Origin: Flavobacteriaceae bacterium
GTDB taxonomy: Bacteria > Bacteroidota > Bacteroidia > Flavobacteriales > Flavobacteriaceae
Direction: 5' to 3'
Length of the DNA: 64,000 nt
NCBI GenBank assembly: GCA_017852075.1
Contig: JAFMLQ010000002.1
Location: forward strand, 1 to 64,000
Below, in pieces: positions 1-8,411 of the stretch. A model generated the notes under the pieces. That model saw only the letters and a list, made by a program, of their open reading frames with translations, made no database searches and was not told the origin of the DNA. The translations under genes were made by a program, and so were the position numbers. Position 1 is the first letter of the stretch; each line of letters opens with the position of its first letter.

Positions 1-1
1 T

Positions 2-922
2 TTATCAGCGCAAAATAAAATTAAAGAAACACTACCTGGCACAAGCCAATCTTTGGATCTTGTTTATATCAAAGGGGGTACATTTACTATGGGAAGTCCC
101 AAGTCTGAAGCGGGACATTTTGGAGATGAAGGTCCCTCTCATGAAGTGACTGTAGAGGACTTTTGGATGGGGCAATATGAAATAACTTGGGATCTGTATA
201 ATTTGTTTGTAAGCAGAGAAATAGACGCATTTCAAAGTAAGAAAAATCCTACAAGCGAAGTGCAAATTGATGTAGATGCGGTTTCTGGCGCTACGACTCC
301 TTATGTAGAAATGAGTTTTGGAATGGGAACCGAAGGCTATCCCGCCATTTGCATGACTCAATTAGCTGCAGTAAAATTTTGTGAATGGTTGTCAGCTATG
401 ACAGGGCATTTTTACCGTTTACCCACAGAAGCAGAATGGGAATATGCATGTCGTGCAGGGAGTACCACCTCCTATTCTTTTGGAAATGAGGTTGAGGACC
501 TAGACGAATACGCTTGGTATGCTTCCAATAGCAATGAAAAATATCAACTTGTAGGGACTAAAAAACCCAATGCTTGGGGTCTGTATGACATGCATGGCAA
601 TGTAACCGAATGGACCCTAGATCAATACGTGCCTACTGCCTACAAATCGAGGAAAGGAAACGTGAAAAACCCTTTTCAAGAACCGGATAAAGTCTATCCT
701 AAGGTAGTAAGAGGAGGTTCATGGATGGACGCACCAAATCGCTTGCGGTCCGCTGCGCGAAGACCTTCTTCCAAAAAATGGAAAATGCGCGACCCTCAAA
801 TCCCAAAAAGCAAATGGTGGCATACCGATGCCCCTTTTGTAGGATTTAGAGTGGTACGTCCTGTAAAGACTCCTACAGAAGATCAACAAAGAAAATACTG
901 GAATTACGAATCAACCCAATAA
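2..922 (+). CDS. SUMF1/FGE-fold protein, 5' end outside window
   Basis: C-terminal part of a formylglycine-generating-enzyme (SUMF1, PF03781) fold protein. The frame is open from base 2, so the gene begins upstream of the window; the TTG at 53 is internal. Typical family motifs are an IKGGTFTMGS opening, an LPTEAEWEYACRAG segment, GNVTEW and VVRGGSW, ending in GFRVV. Genuine sulfatase-activating FGEs carry two catalytic cysteines just after the RGGS motif; here that segment reads RGGSWMDAPNRLRSAARR with no cysteine. I infer it is not a sulfatase activator but one of the many FGE-fold proteins of Bacteroidota with other or unknown roles. It lies 8 bp before the Gfo/Idh gene and looks like part of the same operon. 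Confidence 0.85.
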   Translation, partial: LSAQNKIKETLPGTSQSLDLVYIKGGTFTMGSPKSEAGHFGDEGPSHEVTVEDFWMGQYEITWDLYNLFVSREIDAFQSKKNPTSEVQIDVDAVSGATTPYVEMSFGMGTEGYPAICMTQLAAVKFCEWLSAMTGHFYRLPTEAEWEYACRAGSTTSYSFGNEVEDLDEYAWYASNSNEKYQLVGTKKPNAWGLYDMHGNVTEWTLDQYVPTAYKSRKGNVKNPFQEPDKVYPKVVRGGSWMDAPNRLRSAARRPSSKKWKMRDPQIPKSKWWHTDAPFVGFRVVRPVKTPTEDQQRKYWNYESTQ

Positions 923-930
923 ACTCAAAA

Positions 931-2268
931 ATGATGAAACACAAACACACCTTAAAGAATTATGAGTCCTCTCGTCGTTCTTTTGTACAAAAAACAGCTT
1001 TAGCTACGAGTGGCCTTTTGACCGTTCCTTTATCCGTGGAGGCGATGGCAAATGTACACGGAGCAAAAAAATTGAAACTAGCTCTAGTAGGCTGCGGAGG
1101 AAGAGGTTCCGGAGCAGCCGTACAAGCACTTACTGCAGATGAAAATGTAGAGCTGGTTGCCATGGCCGATGCTTTTGCCGATCGTATCGAAAGCAGTTTG
1201 AAGGGTATTCAAGAACATTTTGACGGTGAAAAAAAGATTGATGTCAAGGAAAAAAATCGTTTTGTAGGTTTTGATGCCTATAAAAAAGCCATTGATCTGG
1301 CAGACGTTGTGATCTTGACCACTCCTCCAGGTTTCCGACCTTATCATTTCGAATATGCGATTGATAATGACAAACACGTCTTTATGGAAAAGCCAGTCGC
1401 TACAGATCCTGTGGGAATCCGCAAGGTTTTGGCTACTGCAAAAATAGCCCAAGCCAAAAAACTAAATGTAGTAGTAGGTTTACAACGCCACTATCAATCG
1501 AAATACATCGACTTAAAACAACGTATCGATCAGGGAGCCATTGGGAAGATTCGCAGCGGTCAGGTCTATTGGAATGATGCAGGTGTCTGGGTGAAAAAAC
1601 GTCAGCCGGGACAATCCGAATTGGAATATCAAATGCGCAATTGGTACTATTTTAATTGGCTTTGTGGAGATCATATTTTGGAACAGCACATCCATAACAT
1701 TGACGTTGCCAACTGGTTTATTGGTGATTATCCTGTTTCTGCACAGGGCATGGGAGGACGTCAGGTGCGAAATGGGAAAGACCACGGTGAAATTTTTGAT
1801 CATCACTTTGTGGAATTTACCTACGCTAGTGGTGCCGTAATTTCAAGTCAATGTAGGCATATTCCAGGCACTATGAATCGTGTGGATGAGGTGTTCCAAG
1901 GAACAAAAGGAAGTGTAGAAATTGGGAAAGGACAGATTTCAGACTTAGAAGGAAATAGTCAATACAAGTACCCAAGAAAATGGGGAGAAGATCGAAATCC
2001 TTATCAAGTAGAACACGATCGATTGTTTGCTTCCATACGCAGCGGAGGTGTAATTGCAGATGCGGAAAACGGAGCAATGAGTACACTTACTGCAATCTTG
2101 GGAAGAATGGCTACCTACACAGGAAAAAAAATCACTCTGGATGAAGCTTTAAACTCCAAACTTCACTTGATGCCCGAAACGGTTACTTGGGATACGACCC
2201 CTCCTTCATTACCCGATTCAGATGGGAATTATCCCATACCTACTCCTGGTAAAACAAAAATGATTTAA
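931..2268 (+). CDS. Gfo/Idh/MocA family oxidoreductase with Tat signal
   Basis: Predicted NAD(P)-dependent sugar or polyol oxidoreductase of 445 residues. The N-terminus holds a twin-arginine signal (SRRSFVQK, Arg15-Arg16) followed by a hydrophobic stretch, so export to the periplasm is likely. After it comes the Rossmann dinucleotide loop GCGGRGSG (about residues 54-61) and the family EKPVATDP motif (about 153-160). The C-terminal half is the alpha/beta dimerisation and substrate domain. ATG occurs twice in a row at 931 and 934. The stop is one base from the next start, indicating translational coupling to the isomerase. Exported Gfo/Idh proteins are common in Bacteroidota carbohydrate loci; the substrate cannot be told from the sequence. 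Confidence 0.92.
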   Translation: MMKHKHTLKNYESSRRSFVQKTALATSGLLTVPLSVEAMANVHGAKKLKLALVGCGGRGSGAAVQALTADENVELVAMADAFADRIESSLKGIQEHFDGEKKIDVKEKNRFVGFDAYKKAIDLADVVILTTPPGFRPYHFEYAIDNDKHVFMEKPVATDPVGIRKVLATAKIAQAKKLNVVVGLQRHYQSKYIDLKQRIDQGAIGKIRSGQVYWNDAGVWVKKRQPGQSELEYQMRNWYYFNWLCGDHILEQHIHNIDVANWFIGDYPVSAQGMGGRQVRNGKDHGEIFDHHFVEFTYASGAVISSQCRHIPGTMNRVDEVFQGTKGSVEIGKGQISDLEGNSQYKYPRKWGEDRNPYQVEHDRLFASIRSGGVIADAENGAMSTLTAILGRMATYTGKKITLDEALNSKLHLMPETVTWDTTPPSLPDSDGNYPIPTPGKTKMI

Positions 2269-2269
2269 G

Positions 2270-3184
2270 ATGAACCGAAGAAATTTCACTAAAGCCTCTA
2301 TGTTAGGAGGGATAGGACTTGCGAGTACCCCGCTTTGGGCAGCCTCTAATGCAACTACAGCCGCTTATAAATATAATTTACACTACGCCCCTCATTTGGG
2401 AATGTTTCGTCATCATGCAGGGGAGGATCCTATAGATCAGCTTAATTTTATGGCAGATCAAGGTTTTACCGCTTTTGAAGACAACGATATGCGGAATAGG
2501 GAAGTGGGGCTTCAAGAAAAAATGGCAGTTACCATGAAGCAAAGAGGTCTTCGTATGGGTGTGTTTGTTGCACATCAGATTTATTGGCAAAAACCTAATC
2601 TGGCTAGTGGAGATGCTGCGTTACGTACCGAGTTTTTGGAATATATCAAAAAAGCCATTCCGGTAGCCAAACGAGTCAATGCCAAATGGATGACTGTTGT
2701 TCCAGGACATGTAGATTTACGTCAGAACATGGCCTACCAAACAGCTCACGTTATAGAAAGCTTAAAACAAGCATCTGCTTTGTTGGAGCCCCACGGGCTT
2801 GTGATGGTTTTAGAGCCTCTAAATTTCAGAAATCACCCCGGTTTGTTTTTGTCTGAAAGTCCTCAGGCCTATGAAATTTGCAAAGCCGTAGATTCTCCCT
2901 CCTGTAAAATTTTGTTTGACATCTACCATCAGCAAATCCAGGAAGGTAACCTTATCCCAAATATAGAACAGTGCTGGGATGAAATCGGTTATTTTCAAAT
3001 AGGCGATAATCCAGGAAGAAAAGAGCCTACTACAGGAGAAATCAATTATACCAATGTGTTTAAATACATTCACGGTAGAGGTTATCAAGGAATTTTAGGA
3101 ATGGAACACGGTAATTTCAATTCGGGAAAAGAAGGAGAATTGGCGGTGATCAAAGCCTACCAAAAAGTAGACCAGTTTCTTTAA
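2270..3184 (+). CDS. Tat-signal sugar phosphate isomerase/epimerase family protein
   Basis: TIM-barrel protein of the xylose isomerase-like / hydroxypyruvate isomerase family (AP endonuclease 2 fold), 304 residues. It starts MNRRNFTKASMLGG, a Tat signal with a hydrophobic tail, so it is probably periplasmic like its neighbour. Metal-binding-type segments of the fold are visible: VLEPLNFRNHPG, ILFDIYHQQI, FQIGDNPGRKEP and LGMEHGNF. The pairing with an exported Gfo/Idh oxidoreductase suggests consecutive steps on one sugar-derived substrate. The stop overlaps the next ATG by one base (TAATG). Substrate unknown. Confidence 0.88.
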   Translation: MNRRNFTKASMLGGIGLASTPLWAASNATTAAYKYNLHYAPHLGMFRHHAGEDPIDQLNFMADQGFTAFEDNDMRNREVGLQEKMAVTMKQRGLRMGVFVAHQIYWQKPNLASGDAALRTEFLEYIKKAIPVAKRVNAKWMTVVPGHVDLRQNMAYQTAHVIESLKQASALLEPHGLVMVLEPLNFRNHPGLFLSESPQAYEICKAVDSPSCKILFDIYHQQIQEGNLIPNIEQCWDEIGYFQIGDNPGRKEPTTGEINYTNVFKYIHGRGYQGILGMEHGNFNSGKEGELAVIKAYQKVDQFL

Positions 3185-4128
3185 TGGAAAATTCGATTGG
3201 CAAATTGCTGGGAATCCAATATCCGATTATCCAAGCGGGTATGGTATGGGCTAGCGGTTGGCGATTGGCTTCAGCGGTAAGTAATGCAGGTGGTTTAGGA
3301 TTGTTGGGGGCAGGGTCCATGTATCCTGAAATCCTTCAGGAGCACATCCAAAAATGCAAATCTGCCACTTCAAAACCTTTTGGGGTCAATGTACCTTTAT
3401 TATATCCCGATATTGACAAACTTATGGAGGTCATTATTCAAGAAAAGGTAAGGATAGTATTTACCGCTGCGGGAAATCCAAAATTATGGACAGAGCATTT
3501 AAAATCACATGGCTGCACCGTGGTACATGTGGTAAGTTCTGTAAAATTTGCATTAAAAGCTCAGGCCTGTGGTGTAGATGCTATTGTTGCAGAGGGTTTC
3601 GAAGCAGGGGGGCATAACGGAAGAGAAGAAACAACCACGATGACCCTTATCCCCTTGGTAAAAAAAGCAATAGATATCCCACTGATTGCTGCAGGAGGAA
3701 TAGGCTCTGGACCCGCCATGTTGGCCGCTATGGCTTTAGGGGCGGACGGAGTGCAGGTGGGATCACGTTTTGTGGCTACTCCAGAAGCCTCTTCACACCC
3801 TAATTTTAAATCCGAAATACTAAAAGCGGAACAAGGAAGTACAGAGTTGACTTTAAAAGAGTTGACCCCCGTACGATTGCTCAAAAACCCATTTTATCAT
3901 CAAATTAAAAAACTCTATACTGAGGGAGCAAGTCCAGAAAAATTAAAAGAAACTTTAGGAAGGGGACGTGCAAAAAAAGGAATGTTTGAGGGTGATTTAG
4001 TTGATGGAGAACTGGAAATTGGACAAGTAGCTGCTCAAATAAACGATATAATTCCTGCTGCTGAGATTGTTTCTGAATTTATACAGACCTACAATGGGGC
4101 TTTAGAAAATTTAAAAAAAATTAGTTAG
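3184..4128 (+). CDS. nitronate monooxygenase-like NAD(P)H-dependent flavin oxidoreductase
   Basis: FMN-binding TIM-barrel protein of the 2-nitropropane dioxygenase family (PF03060), 314 residues. Family landmarks are IQYPIIQAGM at the N-terminus, SNAGGLGLLGAG, the EGFEAGGHNGR segment with the active-site region, AAGGIGSG for phosphate binding, and GADGVQVGSRF. There is no signal peptide, unlike the two genes before it, so it acts in the cytoplasm. The family includes nitronate monooxygenases and FabK-type enoyl-ACP reductases; sequence alone does not decide between them, though genes like this are usually annotated as nitronate monooxygenase. Its 3' end overlaps the convergent lysA by 8 bp. 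Confidence 0.88.
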   Translation: MENSIGKLLGIQYPIIQAGMVWASGWRLASAVSNAGGLGLLGAGSMYPEILQEHIQKCKSATSKPFGVNVPLLYPDIDKLMEVIIQEKVRIVFTAAGNPKLWTEHLKSHGCTVVHVVSSVKFALKAQACGVDAIVAEGFEAGGHNGREETTTMTLIPLVKKAIDIPLIAAGGIGSGPAMLAAMALGADGVQVGSRFVATPEASSHPNFKSEILKAEQGSTELTLKELTPVRLLKNPFYHQIKKLYTEGASPEKLKETLGRGRAKKGMFEGDLVDGELEIGQVAAQINDIIPAAEIVSEFIQTYNGALENLKKIS

Positions 4129-5347
4129 CGGCAACTTTTTCTTTAAAATCTAAGAGTATTTGATTCCGTAATAAATCTTCAAATTGCTCTTCCTTTCTTA
4201 TTAAATGGGCTTTGTCTTCGTGCCACAGCACTTCTGCCGGACGGTAACGAGAGTTGTAATTGCTTGCCATTGTAAAGCAGTAAGCTCCAGCGTTTTTGAA
4301 AGCCAGAACATCACCTTCAGAAATCTCAGCAATTTTGCGATTGCTACCAAAGGTATCTGTTTCACAGATATAGCCCACTACAGTATAAAAGCGCTCTTTC
4401 CCCTTGGGGTTTGAAACGTTTTGAATCTCGTGATGCGAACCATATAGCATAGGACGAATCAGGTGATTAAAGCCTGAATCCACTTGTGCAAAAACAGTGG
4501 AAGTTGTTTGTTTTACAGTGTTGACTTTGGTTAAAAAATAGCCTGCTTCACTCACCAAAAACTTACCTGGCTCAAAGGCCAATTCCAAGTCTTTACCGTA
4601 AGTTGTACAAAAACGATGAAAACGTTCGGTAAGTTTTTCACCCAGTTCCTCGATATTAGTTTCAATATCCCCAGGTCGATAAGGGACTTTAAAGCCACTT
4701 CCAAAATCTAAAAAGTCTAAATTTTTAAATTTCAGTGCAGCATCAAACAAAATTTCCGCAGCATACAAAAAGACTTCAATGTCCAGTATATCGCTTCCCG
4801 TATGCATGTGGACACCATTAATGTGCATTTGTGTATTTTCTACAATACGAAGCACTAAAGGAATTTGATGAATGGAAATCCCAAATTTAGAATCGATGTG
4901 TCCCACAGAGATGTTGTTGTTTCCTCCTGCCATGACATGTGGGTTGATCCGAATACAAACCGGAATATTGGGGTGTTTAGTGCCAAACTGTTCTAGTGTC
5001 GAAAGATTATCAATATTGATTTGAACCCCCATTGCAGCTACTTCCTCTATTTCTTCTATAGAAACCCCATTGGGTGTAAAAATGATATCTTCTGCTCGAA
5101 AACCTGCTTTGATCCCTAGCTGTACTTCCTGAATGGAAACCGTATCCAACCCCGAACCCATGGACCGTATGAGGCTGAGGATAGATAAGTTAGACAAGGC
5201 TTTACAGGCGTAATTAATGCGTAATTTTTCTACACCACTAAATGCGTTTTTAAGTCGTGTGTATTGCTGTTGAATTTTCGCACCCTCATATACATATACG
5301 GATCCTTGGTGTTGCGCTGCTATGGATTTTAAAATTGAGTCCTTCAT
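4121..5347 (-). CDS. lysA: diaminopimelate decarboxylase
   Basis: PLP-dependent fold-III decarboxylase converting meso-diaminopimelate to lysine, 408 residues from the chosen ATG. The PLP lysine lies in the motif YACKALSN (Lys49); HMHTGSDI, FGSGFKVPY and EPGKFLV are family segments, and the C-terminal GAYCFTMASNYNSR region completes the site. An upstream TTG at 5368 gives seven more residues, but it lies inside a -7 promoter box, so I choose the ATG at 5347. Two other pathway genes, dapD and dapB, are elsewhere in the window. Confidence 0.93.
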   Translation of the reverse strand: MKDSILKSIAAQHQGSVYVYEGAKIQQQYTRLKNAFSGVEKLRINYACKALSNLSILSLIRSMGSGLDTVSIQEVQLGIKAGFRAEDIIFTPNGVSIEEIEEVAAMGVQINIDNLSTLEQFGTKHPNIPVCIRINPHVMAGGNNNISVGHIDSKFGISIHQIPLVLRIVENTQMHINGVHMHTGSDILDIEVFLYAAEILFDAALKFKNLDFLDFGSGFKVPYRPGDIETNIEELGEKLTERFHRFCTTYGKDLELAFEPGKFLVSEAGYFLTKVNTVKQTTSTVFAQVDSGFNHLIRPMLYGSHHEIQNVSNPKGKERFYTVVGYICETDTFGSNRKIAEISEGDVLAFKNAGAYCFTMASNYNSRYRPAEVLWHEDKAHLIRKEEQFEDLLRNQILLDFKEKVAAN

Positions 5348-5365
5348 CGATTTAATAAGTTGGCA

Positions 5366-5395
5366 CAAAAATAGTTAGTAAAACCCATAGAACAA
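5366..5395 (-). promoter_or_regulatory. lysA promoter
   Basis: On the minus strand there is TTG (5395-5393), a 19-bp spacer, then TATTTTTG (5373-5366). This matches the Bacteroidota consensus of TTG and TAnnTTTG. The box ends 18 bp before the lysA ATG and rules out the TTG start inside it. Confidence 0.7.
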
Positions 5396-5489
5396 AGGAA
5401 ACTCTGTTTCCGTATCAAAATATAAGATAATGTTATATTTATAACAAAAGTTTTAACTCCTTCCCTTTAGTATTCCGCTTCGGTTTGAC

Positions 5490-5497
5490 TATTTTTG
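5490..5497 (+). promoter_or_regulatory. sucC -7 promoter element
   Basis: TATTTTTG matches TAnnTTTG and lies 23 bp before the sucC ATG. No clean TTG is seen at the expected upstream distance, so only the -7 element is claimed. Confidence 0.55.
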
Positions 5498-5520
5498 CAC
5501 AGAGATTTTAGAAAATAAGT

Positions 5521-6714
5521 ATGAATTTACACGAATATCAAGGAAAAGAACTGTTAGCACGTTTCGGAGTTACTGTGCAACGTGGAATTGTAGCCAAAAC
5601 TGCTGAAGAAGCGGTTGCCGCAGGAAAAGAACTGACTGAAACCACAGGAACTTCTTGGCATGTGATTAAAGCCCAAATTCACGCCGGTGGGCGTGGAAAA
5701 GGTGGTGGGGTAAAATTAGCAAAAAGCTTAGAAGAGCTCAAAACCATCGCAGGAGAAATTATTGGTATGCAACTCATCACCCCACAGACTCCACCCGAGG
5801 GGAAGAAGGTTAGCCAAGTCTTGGTAGCAGAGGATGTGTATTATCCTGGAGCATCAGAGCCAAGTGAGTTTTATATTTCTGTTCTTTTGAATCGTGCAAA
5901 CGGCAAGAATATGATCATGTATTCTACAGAAGGAGGAATGGACATAGAAGCGGTTGCAGAAGCCACTCCACATTTGATTTTTACCGAAGATGTGGATCCT
6001 GCTTTAGGCTTACAGCCTTTTCAGGCTCGAAAAGTTGCCTTTAATTTAGGTCTTTCCGGAGCAGCCTTTAAATCCATGACCCAGTTTGTAAGTGCATTGT
6101 ACAAAGCTTATGTGGGTTCGGACGCTTCGTTGTTTGAAATCAATCCCGTATTGAAAACTTCTGACGATCGCATCATTGCGGTAGATGCCAAAGTGACCTT
6201 GGATGACAATAGCCTCTTCCGTCATAAAGATTTTGAAGCAATGCGAGATCTTAGTGAAGAAAATCCAGTTGAGGTTGAAGCCCGTGAAGTAGGTTTAAAT
6301 TATGTTGATCTCGACGGTAATGTAGGATGTATGGTTAATGGTGCAGGTTTAGCCATGGCAACCATGGATTTGATCAAACAAGCTGGAGGAGATCCCGCCA
6401 ACTTCCTTGATGTAGGAGGTACTGCAGATGCCGCTCGTGTGGAAACAGCATTCCGTTTAATTTTAAAAGATCCTAACGTCAAAGCTATTTTGGTAAATAT
6501 TTTTGGAGGAATAGTGCGTTGTGATCGTGTGGCTCAAGGAATTGTTGATGCTTATAAAAACATGGGAGATGCCATTAAAGTGCCTATAATCGTCCGATTG
6601 CAAGGCACCAATGCCGATATAGCAAAAGATTTGATCGATTCCTCTGGATTGAACGTCCTCTCTGCTACTGCGTTTCAAGAAGCAGCCGATAAAGTACAAG
6701 AAGCAATAGCTTAG
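5521..6714 (+). CDS. sucC: succinyl-CoA ligase (ADP-forming) subunit beta
   Basis: TCA-cycle enzyme subunit that carries the ATP-grasp nucleotide domain and, with SucD, interconverts succinyl-CoA and succinate with ATP formation. 397 residues, the usual size. Seen: MNLHEYQGKELL start, KAQIHAGGRGKGGGVKLA in the ATP-grasp domain, FEINPV, VNGAGLAMATMDLI, NFLDVGG and VNIFGGIVRCD in the C-terminal CoA-ligase domain. No sucD is adjacent; separate sucC and sucD are common in flavobacteria. It is transcribed alone, and hsp20 follows after 110 bp with its own control region. Confidence 0.97.
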   Translation: MNLHEYQGKELLARFGVTVQRGIVAKTAEEAVAAGKELTETTGTSWHVIKAQIHAGGRGKGGGVKLAKSLEELKTIAGEIIGMQLITPQTPPEGKKVSQVLVAEDVYYPGASEPSEFYISVLLNRANGKNMIMYSTEGGMDIEAVAEATPHLIFTEDVDPALGLQPFQARKVAFNLGLSGAAFKSMTQFVSALYKAYVGSDASLFEINPVLKTSDDRIIAVDAKVTLDDNSLFRHKDFEAMRDLSEENPVEVEAREVGLNYVDLDGNVGCMVNGAGLAMATMDLIKQAGGDPANFLDVGGTADAARVETAFRLILKDPNVKAILVNIFGGIVRCDRVAQGIVDAYKNMGDAIKVPIIVRLQGTNADIAKDLIDSSGLNVLSATAFQEAADKVQEAIA

Positions 6715-6727
6715 CGACATTATGTCA
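6715..6727 (+). promoter_or_regulatory. palindromic site 1 upstream of hsp20
   Basis: CGACA-TTA-TGTCA is a near-perfect copy of an inverted repeat TGACA-N3-TGTCA. A second copy follows 32 bp downstream (centre to centre), about three helical turns. Spacing and position upstream of a sigma-54-like promoter suggest an activator-binding site; this is inference. Confidence 0.5.
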
Positions 6728-6746
6728 GCTTTTTTATCAAAATAAC

Positions 6747-6759
6747 TGACATAGTGACA
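6747..6759 (+). promoter_or_regulatory. palindromic site 2 upstream of hsp20
   Basis: TGACA-TAG-TGACA matches the inverted repeat TGACA-N3-TGTCA at 9 of 10 positions. It lies between site 1 and the GG-N10-GC promoter-like element. Confidence 0.5.
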
Positions 6760-6770
6760 AAAAAATTATA

Positions 6771-6785
6771 TGGTCTTGATTTTGC
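6771..6785 (+). promoter_or_regulatory. candidate sigma-54 (-24/-12) promoter of hsp20
   Basis: TGG at 6771-6773 and TTGC at 6782-6785 give the GG-N10-GC spacing that RpoN holoenzyme requires; the -12 part (TTGCT) matches well and the -24 part (TGGTCT versus TGGCAC) only partly. It lies 39 bp before the hsp20 ATG, and no TAnnTTTG box is seen in this gap. Confidence 0.45.
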
Positions 6786-6824
6786 TTTAAGGAAGACAAT
6801 AAAAATTGTTAACCTTAATACATT

Positions 6825-7253
6825 ATGATTATGAATTTAATACGCAAACAAACTCCTTTTTTCCCTTCTTTAATTGATGATTTTATCAATCACGATTGGA
6901 ATCTTAAAGCCCCAAGTTCTTCTACCTTACCCGCAGTAAATATCAAAGATTTGGAAACCCAATTTGAAATTTCACTCGCGGCACCAGGGATGAATAAAAG
7001 CGATTTTGAAATTGAAATAGAAGACGGACTATTGTCCATCTCCTCATCATCAGAAGAAGAGCAGCTGTCAGAAAATGGTAAATTCACAAGACGTGAGTTC
7101 AGTTACCAAAGTTTCAAAAGAACCTTCACTATCCCAGATAGTGTGGAACCTACAAATATTGAGGCACAGTATTCGGATGGAGTGTTACAGCTTCATTTGC
7201 CAAAGCGCAAAGAAGCCTTACCACAGCCTAAAAAGCGAATTAAAATCCGATAA
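6825..7253 (+). CDS. small heat-shock protein, Hsp20/alpha-crystallin family
   Basis: ATP-independent chaperone that holds unfolding proteins, 142 residues. The alpha-crystallin domain spans about residues 38-130: PAVNIKDLETQFEISLAAPG at its start and the family signature GVLQLHLPK near its end. It ends in a basic tail with an IKIR sequence, like the I-x-I tail that small Hsps use for oligomer contacts. ATG codons occur at 6825 and 6831; either could start translation. The gene stands alone between a sigma-54-like control region and an intrinsic terminator, so it is probably a stress-induced monocistron. Confidence 0.93.
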   Translation: MIMNLIRKQTPFFPSLIDDFINHDWNLKAPSSSTLPAVNIKDLETQFEISLAAPGMNKSDFEIEIEDGLLSISSSSEEEQLSENGKFTRREFSYQSFKRTFTIPDSVEPTNIEAQYSDGVLQLHLPKRKEALPQPKKRIKIR

Positions 7254-7279
7254 CTAAATCAATTATTTGTTTTTGTTTG

Positions 7280-7309
7280 AATCGGTCTCTTCGGAGACCG
7301 ATTTTTTTT
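7280..7309 (+). terminator. intrinsic terminator of hsp20
   Basis: A perfect 10-bp stem (AATCGGTCTC with GAGACCGATT) closed by a TTCG tetraloop on a C-G pair, followed at once by a run of T. The C(UUCG)G loop is extra stable in RNA. The T run overlaps the stop codon of the convergent acyltransferase gene. Confidence 0.92.
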
Positions 7310-8411
7310 ACAATTTGATGAAGATTTTCTTTTTAAATAAATAATAGGTTGGAATCCAAATTACTACAACATAACAGAGTGCATAGAGTAGCGAACCCAA
7401 TTTTAAGGGAAGTCCAATACGATCCCAGAGTCCCATAAATTCTTGATTCAAAGCAAATCCCCACCATTTGGAACTGTAAAACACTACGGTGAGAAGGCTT
7501 GAAAGGGCATAGGAAAAAATCGAGTTAATCCCAAACACATGGGCAAATTTGAATCGGTATTGAGAATCTTTTAAGTCAAAAATATAGACTGCAGCAGCCA
7601 GACCCAGTGCAGTAACACCTCCCATAAACAAACTAAAGGAAGAGCTCCATAGGTTTTTATTTAGAGGGAAAAACCATTGCATGACATCACCTAAAAGAAG
7701 CAAGAGGAAACCGAAAAAGAACAATTGATTGATTCGGTGACTCAATTCCTTTTTTTTCAGTAGTATATATCCTGCCATCATTCCCATAATACCTGTAGCA
7801 ATGGCTGGAAGTGTACTGAGAATACCTTCAGGATCCCATGTATGTTTCCAAAGTCTTCCTGGGAGTAAAAGATTGTCGAGATAATGGGCCCAATTTTTTT
7901 CGGGGACACTTAAATCAGGGCTTCCTATACCTGGGACAGGAACATAAGCCATAACGATCCAGTAGAAGAGTAGGAGTGCAATTCCTAGATATAATTGTAC
8001 TTTGCGGGAGGTGTATAAAAATAAAAGCGCACAGGCTAAAAAGACAAAAGCAATTCGAGGTAATACGCCTACCCATCGGATTCCTTCAAAGTTAAAACTA
8101 GGCCATAACCATAAAAAAACACCTACTACATAAATTTTTAAGGAACGAATTAAGACTTTTTGAGTCATTTCAGATCGGCTTTTTCCCTGTTCCTTTTGCT
8201 TACTAAAAGAAAGGGCGATAGAAACACCAACAATAAAAAGGAAGGAAGGGAAGACATAGTCTGTGGGGGTAATTCCATTCCAATCTGCATGGAGTAAGGG
8301 AGCATATACATGGCTCCAAGAACCTGGAGAATTTACTACAATCATTAAGATGATAGTCAAGCCTCTTAATATGTCCAGCGCGTGTAAACGTTTGTTTTCT
8401 ATGCTTGCCAT
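7308..8411 (-). CDS. HGSNAT/NagX-like transmembrane acyltransferase
   Basis: Multi-pass membrane protein of 367 residues in the heparan-alpha-glucosaminide N-acetyltransferase-like family (DUF5009/DUF1624 group), with about ten hydrophobic segments. The N-terminal signature is RLHALDILRGLTI, followed by LLHADWNGITPTDYVFPSF, where the conserved histidine before DWNG corresponds to the acetyl-carrying histidine region of human HGSNAT. It follows the GH20 hexosaminidase with no gap (8411/8412), so the two are surely co-transcribed. Inference: it acetylates or otherwise modifies aminosugars or glycans released by the hexosaminidase. The reaction is not proven for bacterial members. Confidence 0.85.
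   Translation of the reverse strand: MASIENKRLHALDILRGLTIILMIVVNSPGSWSHVYAPLLHADWNGITPTDYVFPSFLFIVGVSIALSFSKQKEQGKSRSEMTQKVLIRSLKIYVVGVFLWLWPSFNFEGIRWVGVLPRIAFVFLACALLFLYTSRKVQLYLGIALLLFYWIVMAYVPVPGIGSPDLSVPEKNWAHYLDNLLLPGRLWKHTWDPEGILSTLPAIATGIMGMMAGYILLKKKELSHRINQLFFFGFLLLLLGDVMQWFFPLNKNLWSSSFSLFMGGVTALGLAAAVYIFDLKDSQYRFKFAHVFGINSIFSYALSSLLTVVFYSSKWWGFALNQEFMGLWDRIGLPLKLGSLLYALCYVVVIWIPTYYLFKKKIFIKL

Noticed and set aside
53-55. TTG start giving a 289-residue FGE-like protein
   Set aside because: The frame is open back to base 2, so this codon is internal and the gene starts outside the window.
5348-5368. Seven-residue upstream extension of lysA from a TTG
   Set aside because: The TTG lies inside the -7 promoter box; the ATG at 5347 fits the family start.
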